A stretch of 64,000 nt of DNA from Streptomyces sp. CB02414. GTDB taxonomy: Bacteria; Actinomycetota; Actinomycetes; Streptomycetales; Streptomycetaceae. Below are positions 52,390 through 61,738 of this stretch, piece after piece. Position 1 is the first letter of the stretch. Each line of letters begins with the position of its first letter. The notes beneath the pieces were generated by a model. That model was not told the DNA's origin and ran no database searches. It saw nothing but the letters and a program-made list of their open reading frames with translations. The translations under genes and the position numbers were made by a program. The stretch covers positions 496,001-560,000 of the forward strand of contig NZ_LIPF01000002.1 of assembly GCF_001905385.1 (NCBI RefSeq), given 5' to 3'.

Positions 52390-52875
52390 ATGGCACACGC
52401 CCCCGGGACGGCCGGCGCCCCCGTGCGCCGGCTCACCGTCCTCTACGACGCCGAGTGCTCGCTGTGCACCCACGTACGGGACTGGCTGCTGCGGCAGCCG
52501 CGGCTGGTGCCGCTGGACCTGGTTCCGGCCGGGTCGGACGAGGCACGGCGGCGCTTCCCCGGCCTCGACCACGCGGCCACCTTCGACGAGGTCACCGCCG
52601 TCGGCGACGCCGGCCAGGTATACCGGGGCGCCGCCGCCTGGGTCGTCGTCCTGTGGGCGCTGCGCGGGTACCGCAGGCTCGCCCACCGGCTCAGCACGCC
52701 CACCGGTGCGGTGCTGGCCCGGGGAGCCGTGCTCGCCGCCGCCAAGTGGCGGGGCGGACAGCAGCGGTGGGGCGGCGCCGGGTACCGCCGATCCGATGGG
52801 TGGGCCTACGAGCCGCGGCTCGGGTGGGTCTACACCGGACCCGGCTGTGCCGACGGCTCCTGCGCGACTCGCTAG
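52390..52875 (+). CDS. DCC-family thiol-disulfide oxidoreductase-like protein
   Basis: 161 aa. The family signature D-x-x-C-x-x-C is present in 'LTVLYDAECSLCTHVRDWLL', with a thioredoxin-like strand before it, and 'YRGAAAWVVVLWALRGYRRL' follows. The C-terminal tail is Trp/Gly/Tyr-rich and ends 'GCADGSC', adding two more Cys. It may handle thiol redox near the membrane. It starts 4 bases after the membrane-protein gene and ends 10 bases before the TetR gene, so all three should be co-expressed from the promoter at 51906-51964. Confidence 0.8.
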   Translation: MAHAPGTAGAPVRRLTVLYDAECSLCTHVRDWLLRQPRLVPLDLVPAGSDEARRRFPGLDHAATFDEVTAVGDAGQVYRGAAAWVVVLWALRGYRRLAHRLSTPTGAVLARGAVLAAAKWRGGQQRWGGAGYRRSDGWAYEPRLGWVYTGPGCADGSCATR

Positions 52876-52885
52876 GCTCGGTGCC

Positions 52886-53631
52886 GTGCCCGCGAAGAAC
52901 GACGGCCCCGACGACGGCGCCCACCTCAGCAAGTCCGAGCAGACCCGCGCGCTGATCCTGGAGACGGCCATGCGGCTGTTCCAGGAACGCGGCTACGACC
53001 GGACGACGATGCGGGCCATCGCCCAGGAGGCCGGGGTCTCCGTCGGCAACGCGTACTACTACTTCGCCGGCAAGGAGCACCTGATCCAGGGGTTCTACGA
53101 CCGGATCGCCGCCGAGCACCAGGCGGCGGTCCGGGAGGTGCTGGCCCGCGAGAGCGACCTGGAGGCGCGGCTGGCGGGCGTGCTGAAGGTCTGGCTGGAC
53201 ATCGCCACGCCGTACCACGAGTTCGCGGTGCAGTTCTTCAAGAACGCCGCCGACCCGGACAGCCCGCTCAGCCCCTTCTCCCCGGAGTCGGAGCACGCCC
53301 GCGCGGAGGCCATCAGCATCCACCGCGCGGTGCTCGCCGGGGCGAAGACCAAGGTCCCCGACGACCTGCGGGAAATCCTGCCCGAGCTGATGTGGCTCTC
53401 GCAGATGGGCCTGGTCCTGTACTGGATCTTCGACCGCACGGAGGGGCGCGAGCGCAGCTACCGGCTCGCCGAGCGCGGCGCCCGGCTCACCGCGCGGGGC
53501 GTCGTGCTGGCCCGTTTCCGGGTGCTGCGCCCGCTGGTGCGCGAGGTGCACGAACTGTTCACGGACTTCCTGCCGGGGATGACGAAGGCGCTGCCGGACC
53601 CCGCGAAGAAGCCGGCGGGGGGTTCCGGCCC

Positions 53632-53641
<10 letters not shown>
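52886..53641 (+). CDS. TetR/AcrR-family transcriptional repressor
   Basis: 251 aa from GTG 52886. The helix-turn-helix lies at about 20-65 ('SKSEQTRALILETAMRLFQE', 'TTMRAIAQEAGVSVGNAYYY', 'FAGKEHLI'). The ligand-binding part is helical, with an apolar 'ELMWLSQMGLVLYWIFDRTE'. The perfect palindromes upstream of its operon are the likely binding sites. A TAGGCT hexamer 7 bases before the GTG (52873-52878) hints at an extra leaderless transcript for the regulator alone. The 3' end overlaps the convergent phosphoesterase gene by 10 bases. Confidence 0.92.
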
Positions 53642-54969
<1,328 letters not shown>

Positions 54970-55005
54970 GCCGTCGATTCCCCTCAGTTGCGGCGTCCGT
55001 GACGC

Positions 55006-55245
55006 CTATGACGTTCGGCGCAGCGCGCGCACCCCGCGCAACCCGATGACCCCCACGACCGTCCCCAATACGAAGGAGACGACCGCGAGCAGCAGGTGCA
55101 CCCAGAAGTACGCCGTCGGGTCGCCGTCCTCGAACGCGAGCCCACTGCTGTCCTTGATCAGATTTTTGACGAAAGTGATCCAGATGATCCAGCTCCACAC
55201 CCCGAAAGCGAGCAGGAACCAGGAGACGGGGCGGCTGAGCTTCAT
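55006..55245 (-). CDS. SCO4848-family small membrane protein
   Basis: 79 aa, two transmembrane helices ('WFLLAFGVWSWIIWITFVKN' and 'YFWVHLLLAVVSFVLGTVVG') separated by an acidic loop ('DSSGLAFEDGDPTA'), with a basic C-terminus ('GLRGVRALRRTS'). The family is named after the S. coelicolor gene in this same position and has no known function. The start ATG at 55245 has AGGCATGA-type weak spacing only. It lies downstream of, and on the opposite strand to, the carboxypeptidase gene that starts at 55337; the two are divergent. Confidence 0.8.
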   Translation of the reverse strand: MKLSRPVSWFLLAFGVWSWIIWITFVKNLIKDSSGLAFEDGDPTAYFWVHLLLAVVSFVLGTVVGVIGLRGVRALRRTS

Positions 55246-55336
55246 GCCTTCAGTATCGCCGCCGCGTGTCCGGAACCGTGCGCGGGGTGGGGAGCGGGGT
55301 GGGAAGGCGTCGCACGCGGGCGGTACGTTCTCGCTC

Positions 55337-56629
55337 GTGCCCGCACCCACGAAGACCGCCAGGCGCTCCCTGACGGTCACCGCCGCCGCCCTGACCGCGC
55401 TCGGTCTCCTCTCCCCCGCCGCGCTCGCCGCCCCCAGCCCCTCGGCGAGCCCGTCGGCCAGTCCCTCCGTCACTCCGCCCGCGTCCATGTCGATCATGGG
55501 CGGCGCGCGGCTGGGCAAGCCCGGGACGCAGGTCGACCTGGCGGGCGGGGCGCCCGTGCTGCCGAAGGACCTCACCGCCCGCTCGTGGATCGTGGCCGAC
55601 GCCGAGTCCGGCGACGTGCTCGCCGCGCACAACGCGCACTGGCGGCTGGCCCCGGCGAGCACGCTGAAGATGCTCTTCGCCGACACGCTGCTGCCGAAGT
55701 GGCCGAAGACCACCAAGCACAAGGTCGTTCCCTCCGACCTGGCGGGCCTCGGGGCGGGCTCCAGCATGGTCGGCGTCAAGGAGGACGAGACCTACACCGT
55801 CCACGACCTGTGGCTCGGGGTCTTCCTGCGCTCGGGCAACGACGCCGTGCACGTGCTGTCCGCGATGAACGGCGGCGTGAAGAAGACGGTCGAGGAGATG
55901 AACGCGCACGCCCAGGAGCTCCAGGCCCTCGACACGACCGTGGTCAGCCCGGACGGCTACGACGCGCCGGGCCAGGTCTCCTCCGCGTACGACCTGACGC
56001 TCATCGCCCGCTCCGGGCTCCAGAAGAAGGACTTCCGCGAGTACGCCTCGACGGTCCGCTCGCAGTTCCCCGGCGAGACGAAGAAGGACAAGAAGGGCAA
56101 GACGTCCCGCGAGTCCTTCGAGATCCAGAACACCAACCGCCTGCTGGCCGGCGACTCCGACGTGGAGGTCTACCCGGGCATCGCGGGCGTGAAGAACGGC
56201 TACACCACCAACGCGGGCTACACCTTCACGGGCGTCGCCGAGCAGGGCGGCAAGGTGCTGCTCGTCACCGTGATGAACCCGCAGAAGGACGAGCACAACG
56301 AGGTCTACAAGGAGACCGCCCGCCTCTTCGACTGGGGCTTCAAGGCGGTCGGCAAGGTGAAGCCGGTGGGTGAGCTGGTCCCGCCGAGGAGCGCCGCGCA
56401 GGCGAGCCCCCGGCCGGACGCGTCGTCCTCCGGGCAGGCCGGGGGCACCGGGAAGGGCGCGGCGGGCGCGCAGCCGGTGGCCGGAGCCCCGGCCGGGGAG
56501 GGTTCCGGCGGCGTCGGGGTCGCGGCCGGCATCACCGCCGGGGTGCTCGTGCTGCTCGCGGGCGGGGCGTGGCTGATCAACCGGCGGTGGCCGCTGCCGG
56601 ACCTGGTCCGTCGCCGGACGCGCCCCTGA
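55337..56629 (+). CDS. D-alanyl-D-alanine carboxypeptidase (S11, DacC-like)
   Basis: 430 aa. Signal peptide (about 1-30), Pro/Ser linker, peptidase S11 domain (about 70-345) and a C-terminal transmembrane anchor (about 395-415, 'VGVAAGITAGVLVLLAGGAW'). Active-site motifs are 'ASTLKMLF' (Ser-x-x-Lys), 'RSGNDAV' (Ser-x-Asn) and 'GVKNGYTTNAGYT', where the usual Lys-Thr-Gly is Lys-Asn-Gly. It trims the terminal D-Ala of peptidoglycan stem peptides. GTG 55337 follows a TACGTT hexamer by 7 bases, so a leaderless mRNA is likely. Its 3' end overlaps the convergent YihY gene by 53 bases. Confidence 0.9.
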   Translation: MPAPTKTARRSLTVTAAALTALGLLSPAALAAPSPSASPSASPSVTPPASMSIMGGARLGKPGTQVDLAGGAPVLPKDLTARSWIVADAESGDVLAAHNAHWRLAPASTLKMLFADTLLPKWPKTTKHKVVPSDLAGLGAGSSMVGVKEDETYTVHDLWLGVFLRSGNDAVHVLSAMNGGVKKTVEEMNAHAQELQALDTTVVSPDGYDAPGQVSSAYDLTLIARSGLQKKDFREYASTVRSQFPGETKKDKKGKTSRESFEIQNTNRLLAGDSDVEVYPGIAGVKNGYTTNAGYTFTGVAEQGGKVLLVTVMNPQKDEHNEVYKETARLFDWGFKAVGKVKPVGELVPPRSAAQASPRPDASSSGQAGGTGKGAAGAQPVAGAPAGEGSGGVGVAAGITAGVLVLLAGGAWLINRRWPLPDLVRRRTRP

Positions 56630-57512
56630 CGCCCTGCTCGCCGCCGTCCTCGTCCCCGAGTTCCTGCTCCTTGCTGCCCGTCGCCGTCCATGCGGCGCAG
56701 AACAGCACCAGCTTCGAGGTGAAGTTGATCCACAGCAGCAGGGCGACGGGGACGCCGAAGGCGCCGTACATGCTCTTCGCGGCGACGCCCTGCATGTAGC
56801 CGCTCAGCAGCAGCTTCAGCAGCTCGAAGCCGACCGCGCCGATCAGCGCGGCCACCACCAGCCGGCGGCGCGCGGGCTGTACGCCGGGGAGCAGGGCCAG
56901 GACGTACAGCAGGAGCAGGAAGTCGGCGAGTACGGCGACGGCGAACGCGGCGACGTACAGGAGCACGCTGCCGACGCCGCCGTCGAGGCCCAGTTGCCGG
57001 ACGATCCAGCCGACCAGCGCCGAGGCCACGGCGGAGATGGCGACGGTGACCAGGAGGGCGCCGCCGAGACCGACGAGGACGCCGGCGTCCTTGGCCCGGT
57101 GCAGGACGGGGTTCTCCTCCTCGTCCGGCAGCTCCCAGACGGCGCGCAGGCAGCCCCGGGTGGCGTCGACCCAGCCGATGCCGGTGAACAGCAGCAGGGC
57201 ACCGGCGATGAGGCCGACGGTGCCGGCGTTGTCGATCAGGCTCTGGATGTTGAGCTGGTCGGAGATGCCGGGGATCTGCTCGGCGATCTTGTCCTGGAGC
57301 TGGTCCTGCTGGTCCTTGCTGAGGGTGGCGGCGGCGATGGCGGCGGCCAGGCTGAGGAGCGGGAAGAGGGCGACGAAGCTGGTGAAGGTCATGGCGGCGG
57401 CCAGCCGCGTCCACTTCACCCGGTCGAGTCGTTCGTAGGAGCGCCACGCGTGCGTGGTCATCAGCCGTGCCAGCCACGGCCCCACCACGGGGAGCTTCTT
57501 CAGCCAGTCCAT
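56577..57512 (-). CDS. YihY/BrkB-family inner-membrane protein
   Basis: 311 aa, six transmembrane helices. The YihY pattern is 'RLAAAMTFTSFVALFPLLSL', 'LIAGALLLFTGIGWVDATRG' and 'YGAFGVPVALLLWINFTSKL'. Long called ribonuclease BN, the family is now seen as membrane proteins of uncertain, possibly transport, role. ATG 57512 is chosen; an ATG at 57545 would add eleven residues and lie inside the GtrA gene further. The start overlaps the end of the GtrA gene by 13 bases and the end runs 53 bases into the opposite-strand carboxypeptidase gene. Confidence 0.85.
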   Translation of the reverse strand: MDWLKKLPVVGPWLARLMTTHAWRSYERLDRVKWTRLAAAMTFTSFVALFPLLSLAAAIAAATLSKDQQDQLQDKIAEQIPGISDQLNIQSLIDNAGTVGLIAGALLLFTGIGWVDATRGCLRAVWELPDEEENPVLHRAKDAGVLVGLGGALLVTVAISAVASALVGWIVRQLGLDGGVGSVLLYVAAFAVAVLADFLLLLYVLALLPGVQPARRRLVVAALIGAVGFELLKLLLSGYMQGVAAKSMYGAFGVPVALLLWINFTSKLVLFCAAWTATGSKEQELGDEDGGEQGVRGASGDGPGPAAATAG

Positions 57513-57988
57513 GATCCGACCCTGCCCCCGCTCGTCCCGGTCCATGATCCCGTCGTGCCACCGGTTCCGTCCCCGGTGCGGAAGACCAGTGTTCTTGTGC
57601 CCCAGAAACGCAGGATGGTGGCCAGCACCATGCCGATTCCGGCTCCGGAGACCGTGTCGGCGCGCTGCGAGGTGAGGCCGAGGCCGTAGTGGCTGACGGC
57701 CAGGCACAGCAGCTGTACGGCGGCTCCGGCGGCGTTCACCGCGAAGAAGACGGCGTACGGGCGCAGGCCCCGGGGCCGGGTGTGGCGGTAGGTGCCCAGC
57801 GCGTTTCCCGCGTAGGCGACGGAGCAGCCGGCGACGAAGGAGAGGGCCTTGGCGGTGAGCGGGTCGAGGCCCGCCGGGCCGCGCAGGAGCGTGAAGAGGG
57901 CGAGGTCGACGGCGTAGGCGAGGAGGCCGGCGGCGGCGAAGCCGGTCAGTTCGCGCCGCCGGGCATCCTTGGTGGTGCCGTCTACCAA
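57500..57988 (-). CDS. GtrA-family membrane protein (possible lipid-linked sugar flippase)
   Basis: 162 aa, four transmembrane helices: 'ELTGFAAAGLLAYAVDLALF', 'AKALSFVAGCSVAYAGNALG', 'AVFFAVNAAGAAVQLLCLAV' and 'VSGAGIGMVLATILRFWGTR'. The pattern 'NRLGTYRH'-like 'GNALGTYRHTRP' fits GtrA/Rv3789. No ATG or GTG precedes the first helix; the best start is TTG at 57988, overlapping the UbiA stop, with GGCGGTGG upstream. Rv3789 was proposed to flip or organise decaprenyl-phosphoryl-arabinose, so its place beside the UbiA, PAP2 and DprE-like genes is telling. The C-terminal 20 residues are a Gly/Thr/Ser tail. Confidence 0.8.
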   Translation of the reverse strand: MVDGTTKDARRRELTGFAAAGLLAYAVDLALFTLLRGPAGLDPLTAKALSFVAGCSVAYAGNALGTYRHTRPRGLRPYAVFFAVNAAGAAVQLLCLAVSHYGLGLTSQRADTVSGAGIGMVLATILRFWGTRTLVFRTGDGTGGTTGSWTGTSGGRVGSWTG

Positions 57989-58932
57989 TTGGCCACCGCC
58001 AGGGCGTACATCGCCACCCACACCACGCCGATCAGCGCGAGCGCCCGGTCGCGCAGGACGACGTCCTCGGGTTCGCCGGCGGTGCCGCGGTCGGCGAAGA
58101 CGGCGTAGCGCAGGACGGCGAGGATGAAGGCGACCATGGAAAGCTGGCGCCAGGGCAGCACGCTGGTGTGCGGGACGCCGCCCTCCTCCATGGCCCACAG
58201 GCAGTAGCCGAGGACGGCGACACCGGCCGCGAGCTGCCAGACGAAGCGGAGGTAGCCGGTGGTGTACTCGGTGAGCAGGGCGCGGGTGGCGCCCGCCTTC
58301 CCGGCCATCTGGACGGCTTCGCTGTAGCGCTTGGCGGAGACCATGAACAGCGCGCCGAAGCCGGTCGTGATGAGGAACCAGCGCGACAGCGGGATGCCGA
58401 GCGCGAGTCCGCCGATCATCGCCCGCATCAGGAAGCCGGTGGTGACGACGGCGAGGTCGACGACCAGGACGTGCTTGAGGCTGATGCAGTACGCCAGTTG
58501 CATGGCGAGGTAGGCGGTGAGCAGGGCGGGGACGGCGGGCGGGCACAGCCAGGCGGCGGCGAGGGGCGCGAGGACGCCCAGGGCGCCCCCGACGGCGTAC
58601 GCGACGGGCACCGGGACCTGTCCGGCGGCCACGGGGCGGTGGCGCTTGACCGGGTGGGCGCGGTCGGCCTCGGCGTCGCGGGCGTCGTTGACGAGGTAGA
58701 CGGCGGCGGCGCAGGCGGTGAACAGGACGAAGACCAGGGCGAGCCGGCTCAGGACGTTCGGGGCGAACAGTTCGCCGGCGGCGGCCGGGGCGGCGACGAC
58801 CAGGACGTTCTTGACCCACTGGCGGGGGCGGGCGGTCCTGACCAGACCGGCCAGGAGCCCCTTGCGGCGGGGCGGCGCGGAGTCGGGCCGCTGCTGCGGG
58901 GCGCGTTGCCGCAGGACGGTCGTGTCGGTCAC
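57982..58932 (-). CDS. UbiA-family prenyltransferase (Rv3806c-like phosphoribosyl transferase)
   Basis: 316 aa, about nine transmembrane helices. 'ARPRQWVKNVLVVAAPAAAG' and the first Asp-rich motif 'NDARDAEADRAHPVKRHRP' are typical, as is 'AYCISLKHVLVVDLAVVTTG' for the second acidic motif. In mycobacteria the homolog Rv3806c links decaprenyl phosphate to phosphoribosyl pyrophosphate, the first step of DPA synthesis. GTG 58932 overlaps the PAP2 stop (GTGA) and the stop overlaps the GtrA start. Confidence 0.88.
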   Translation of the reverse strand: MTDTTVLRQRAPQQRPDSAPPRRKGLLAGLVRTARPRQWVKNVLVVAAPAAAGELFAPNVLSRLALVFVLFTACAAAVYLVNDARDAEADRAHPVKRHRPVAAGQVPVPVAYAVGGALGVLAPLAAAWLCPPAVPALLTAYLAMQLAYCISLKHVLVVDLAVVTTGFLMRAMIGGLALGIPLSRWFLITTGFGALFMVSAKRYSEAVQMAGKAGATRALLTEYTTGYLRFVWQLAAGVAVLGYCLWAMEEGGVPHTSVLPWRQLSMVAFILAVLRYAVFADRGTAGEPEDVVLRDRALALIGVVWVAMYALAVANW

Positions 58933-59432
58933 GGCCGGCCTCCGCGCATCCAGTCGGCGCCGAGCCGGGCCGTGAGCGCGCCCAGGGCAGCGCCCGCGGC
59001 GACGTCGGAGGGGTAGTGGACGCCGACGACCAGCCGGGAGGCGCACACCGCGGCGGCCAGCGGCCAGACCGCGTGCACGCCGAGCGCGCCGAAGGCGACG
59101 GCGGCCGCGGCGGCGGAGGTGGCGTGGGAGCTGGGGAAGGAGTGCCGGCCGGCGGTGCGCACCAGGGGCACGACGTGCGCGGGGCGCGGACGGCGCACGA
59201 CCCGCTTCACGCCCATGCTGACGACGTGGGCGCCCGCGGTGAGGGCGGTGCCGCGCAGCCAGGCCCGGCGCCGCGGGCCGTCCACGGCGGCTCCGGCGAG
59301 GCCCGCCGCCAGCCACAGCGCTCCGTGCTCCCCGGCCCAGGACAGGGCACGCGCGGCACCGGCCACGCGCGGGTCCGTGCCGCAGGCTCTGAGCGCCGTC
59401 ACGATCCGGTGGTCCATGTCGAGGTCGTCCAT
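58929..59432 (-). CDS. PAP2-superfamily phosphatase (Rv3807c-like)
   Basis: 167 aa. The phosphatase signature is complete: 'KRVVRRPRP', 'SFPSSHAT' and 'SRLVVGVHYPSDVAAG'. Three or more transmembrane helices surround these motifs. In the mycobacterial pathway Rv3807c is the proposed phosphatase that removes the 5-phosphate from decaprenyl-phosphoryl-5-phosphoribose. It is the first gene of the minus-strand group and is divergent from the DprE1-like gene over 133 bases. Confidence 0.88.
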   Translation of the reverse strand: MDDLDMDHRIVTALRACGTDPRVAGAARALSWAGEHGALWLAAGLAGAAVDGPRRRAWLRGTALTAGAHVVSMGVKRVVRRPRPAHVVPLVRTAGRHSFPSSHATSAAAAAVAFGALGVHAVWPLAAAVCASRLVVGVHYPSDVAAGAALGALTARLGADWMRGGRP

Positions 59433-59565
59433 GTGGACTCACTGTTCACGCCCCGCGGCGCGGAAGTCCGGCACGATCGGGCGACATACCATTAATCACC
59501 CGTTTCGGGGATGTGGGGGATGTTTCTGGACCAATCGCCTGTATAGGGGCGATACGGTCGCCCGC

Positions 59566-60957
59566 ATGTCCGCCGACACCGTTCCCGCCGCCGAAGGAGA
59601 CCCCGGTACGACCTGGGGGCCCGTCACCGGCTGGGGCCGCACCGCGCCCACCACCGCCCGGCTGATCCGCCCCCGCACCTACCAGGAGGCCGCCGACGCC
59701 GTCCGGGAGTGCGGGGCCCGCGGGGGCATCGCGCGGGGGCTGGGGCGGGCGTACGGGGACGCGGCTCAGAACGCGGGCGGCGCGGTGCTCGACATGACGG
59801 GCCTGGACCGCGTCCACGCCATCGACGCCGACGGCGGCACGGTGCTCTGCGACGCGGGTGTCTCCCTGCACCGGCTTATGGAGGTGCTGCTGCCGCTCGG
59901 CTGGTTCGTGCCGGTGACGCCCGGCACCCGCTATGTGACGGTCGGCGGGGCGATCGGCGCCGACATCCACGGCAAGAACCACCACGTGTCGGGTTCGTTC
60001 TCCCGGCACGTGCTGTCGTTCGAGCTGCTCACCGCCGACGGGCGGGTCCGCACCGTGGACCGGGGCACGCCGCTGTTCGACGCGACCGCCGGGGGCATGG
60101 GCCTGACCGGCGTGATCCTCACCGCGACCGTGCGGCTCCAGCCGGTCGAGACGGCGCTGATGTCGGTCGACACCGAGCGCGCCACCGACCTCGACGACCT
60201 GATGGCCCGCCTCACGGCCACCGACCACCGCTACCGCTACTCGGTCGCCTGGATCGACCTCCTCGCACGCGGCGCGCAAACCGGCCGGGCGGTCCTCACC
60301 CGCGGCGACCACGCCCCGCTGGACGCCCTCCCCGAGCGCTCGCGGGCCCGGCGCGACCCGCTGGCCTTCCGCACCTCCCGCCTGCCGGCCGCCCCCGACC
60401 TGGTCCCGGACGGCCTGCTGAGCCGGACGACGGTGGGCCTGTTCAACGAGGTCTGGTACCGCAAGGCGCCCCGCCTCAGCCGGGGCCGGCTCCAGCGGAT
60501 CTCCACCTTCTTCCACCCGCTGGACGGCGTCCCGCACTGGAACCGCGTCTACGGCCGGGGCGGCTTCGTGCAGTACCAGTTCGTCGTCGGCCACGACCGG
60601 GCGGACGACCTGCGCCGGATCGTGCGGCGCATCTCCGAGCACCGCTGCCCGTCCTTCCTGGCCGTCCTCAAACGCTTCGGCGAGGCCGACCCGGGCTGGC
60701 TCTCCTTCCCCGTGCCCGGCTGGACCCTCGCCCTGGACGTCCCGGCCGGCCTGCCGGGCCTCGGGGCCTTCCTCGACGGCCTCGACGAGGAGGTCGCGCG
60801 GGCGGGCGGGCGGGTCTACCTCGCCAAGGACTCCCGGCTGCGGCCGGAACTGCTCGACGCGATGTACCCGCGCCTCACCGACTTCCGCGCGCTGCGCGCG
60901 GAGCTGGATCCGCGCGGGGTGTTCGTGTCCGACCTGGCCCGTCGCCTCGCCCTCTGA
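59566..60957 (+). CDS. DprE1-like FAD-dependent decaprenyl-phosphoryl-ribose 2-oxidase
   Basis: 463 aa, close to the 461 aa of mycobacterial DprE1. The FAD domain has 'GLGRAYGDAAQNAGG', 'VTPGTRYVTVGGAIGADIHG' and 'KNHH' with the His135 region matching the key His132. The substrate domain has 'VPHWNRVYGRGGFVQYQFVV', 'FLAVLKRFGEADPGWLSFPV', 'GWTLALDVP' and 'VYLAKDSRL' with the conserved Lys. The cysteine attacked by benzothiazinones (Cys387) is Ala389 here. No Shine-Dalgarno site precedes the ATG; a TACGGT hexamer 7 bases upstream suggests a leaderless mRNA. It should oxidise a polyprenyl-phosphoryl ribose at C2'. Confidence 0.9.
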   Translation: MSADTVPAAEGDPGTTWGPVTGWGRTAPTTARLIRPRTYQEAADAVRECGARGGIARGLGRAYGDAAQNAGGAVLDMTGLDRVHAIDADGGTVLCDAGVSLHRLMEVLLPLGWFVPVTPGTRYVTVGGAIGADIHGKNHHVSGSFSRHVLSFELLTADGRVRTVDRGTPLFDATAGGMGLTGVILTATVRLQPVETALMSVDTERATDLDDLMARLTATDHRYRYSVAWIDLLARGAQTGRAVLTRGDHAPLDALPERSRARRDPLAFRTSRLPAAPDLVPDGLLSRTTVGLFNEVWYRKAPRLSRGRLQRISTFFHPLDGVPHWNRVYGRGGFVQYQFVVGHDRADDLRRIVRRISEHRCPSFLAVLKRFGEADPGWLSFPVPGWTLALDVPAGLPGLGAFLDGLDEEVARAGGRVYLAKDSRLRPELLDAMYPRLTDFRALRAELDPRGVFVSDLARRLAL

Positions 60958-60972
60958 CCCCCTGGAGCTGTC

Positions 60973-61728
60973 GTGAAGGACGCCTTCGGCATCCCCCAGT
61001 CCCTCCTCGTCCTCGGCGGTACGTCCGAGATCGCGCTCGCCACCGCGCGGCGCCTCGTCACCCGCCGCACCCGCACCGTGTGGCTGGCCGGCCGCCCTTC
61101 CCCCGCCCTGGACCGGTCGGCGGAGCGGCTGCGCGACCTCGGCGCCGAGGTCCGTACCGTCGCCTTCGACGCGCTCGACCCCGAGTCCCACGAGGCGGCA
61201 CTCGGCAAGGTCTTCGCCGAGGGCGACATCGACATGGTGCTGCTCGCCTTCGGCGTCCTGGGCGACCAGGCGCACGACGAGCGGGAACCGCTGAACGCGG
61301 TGCGGGTGGCGCAGACCAACTACACCGGCGCGGTCTCGACGTGCCTGATCAGCGCCCGCGCGCTCCAGGCCCAGGGCCACGGCTCACTGGTGGTGCTCTC
61401 CTCCGTGGCCGGCGAGCGGGCCCGCCGCGCCAACTTCATCTACGGCTCCAGCAAGGCCGGCCTGGACGCCTTCGCGCAGGGCCTCGGCGACGCGCTGCAC
61501 GGCACCGGCGTCCACGTCATGGTCGTACGCCCCGGCTTCGTGCGGTCGCGGATGACCGAGGGTCTGGAGGAGGCGCCGCTCGCGACGACGCCGGAGGCGG
61601 TCGCCACGGCGATCGAGCTGGGGCTGCGGCGGCGCTCGGAGACGGTGTGGGTGCCGGGCGCGCTGCGCGTGGTGATGTCGGCGCTGCGGCACCTGCCGCG
61701 GGGGGTGTTCCGGCGGCTGCCGGTGTGA
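60973..61728 (+). CDS. DprE2-like short-chain dehydrogenase (2'-keto reductase)
   Basis: 251 aa; mycobacterial DprE2 has 254. 'LLVLGGTSEIALATARRLVT' is the nucleotide-binding motif in its DprE2-type GGTSEI form, 'FIYGSSKAGLDAFAQGL' contains the catalytic Tyr and Lys, and 'LVVLSSVAGERARRAN' the Ser. 'VHVMVVRPGFVRSRMT' is the family end signature. It would reduce the keto intermediate made by the DprE1-like protein to the arabinose form. It starts 15 bases after that gene. Confidence 0.9.
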   Translation: MKDAFGIPQSLLVLGGTSEIALATARRLVTRRTRTVWLAGRPSPALDRSAERLRDLGAEVRTVAFDALDPESHEAALGKVFAEGDIDMVLLAFGVLGDQAHDEREPLNAVRVAQTNYTGAVSTCLISARALQAQGHGSLVVLSSVAGERARRANFIYGSSKAGLDAFAQGLGDALHGTGVHVMVVRPGFVRSRMTEGLEEAPLATTPEAVATAIELGLRRRSETVWVPGALRVVMSALRHLPRGVFRRLPV

Positions 61729-61738
61729 AGGCCCCGGA

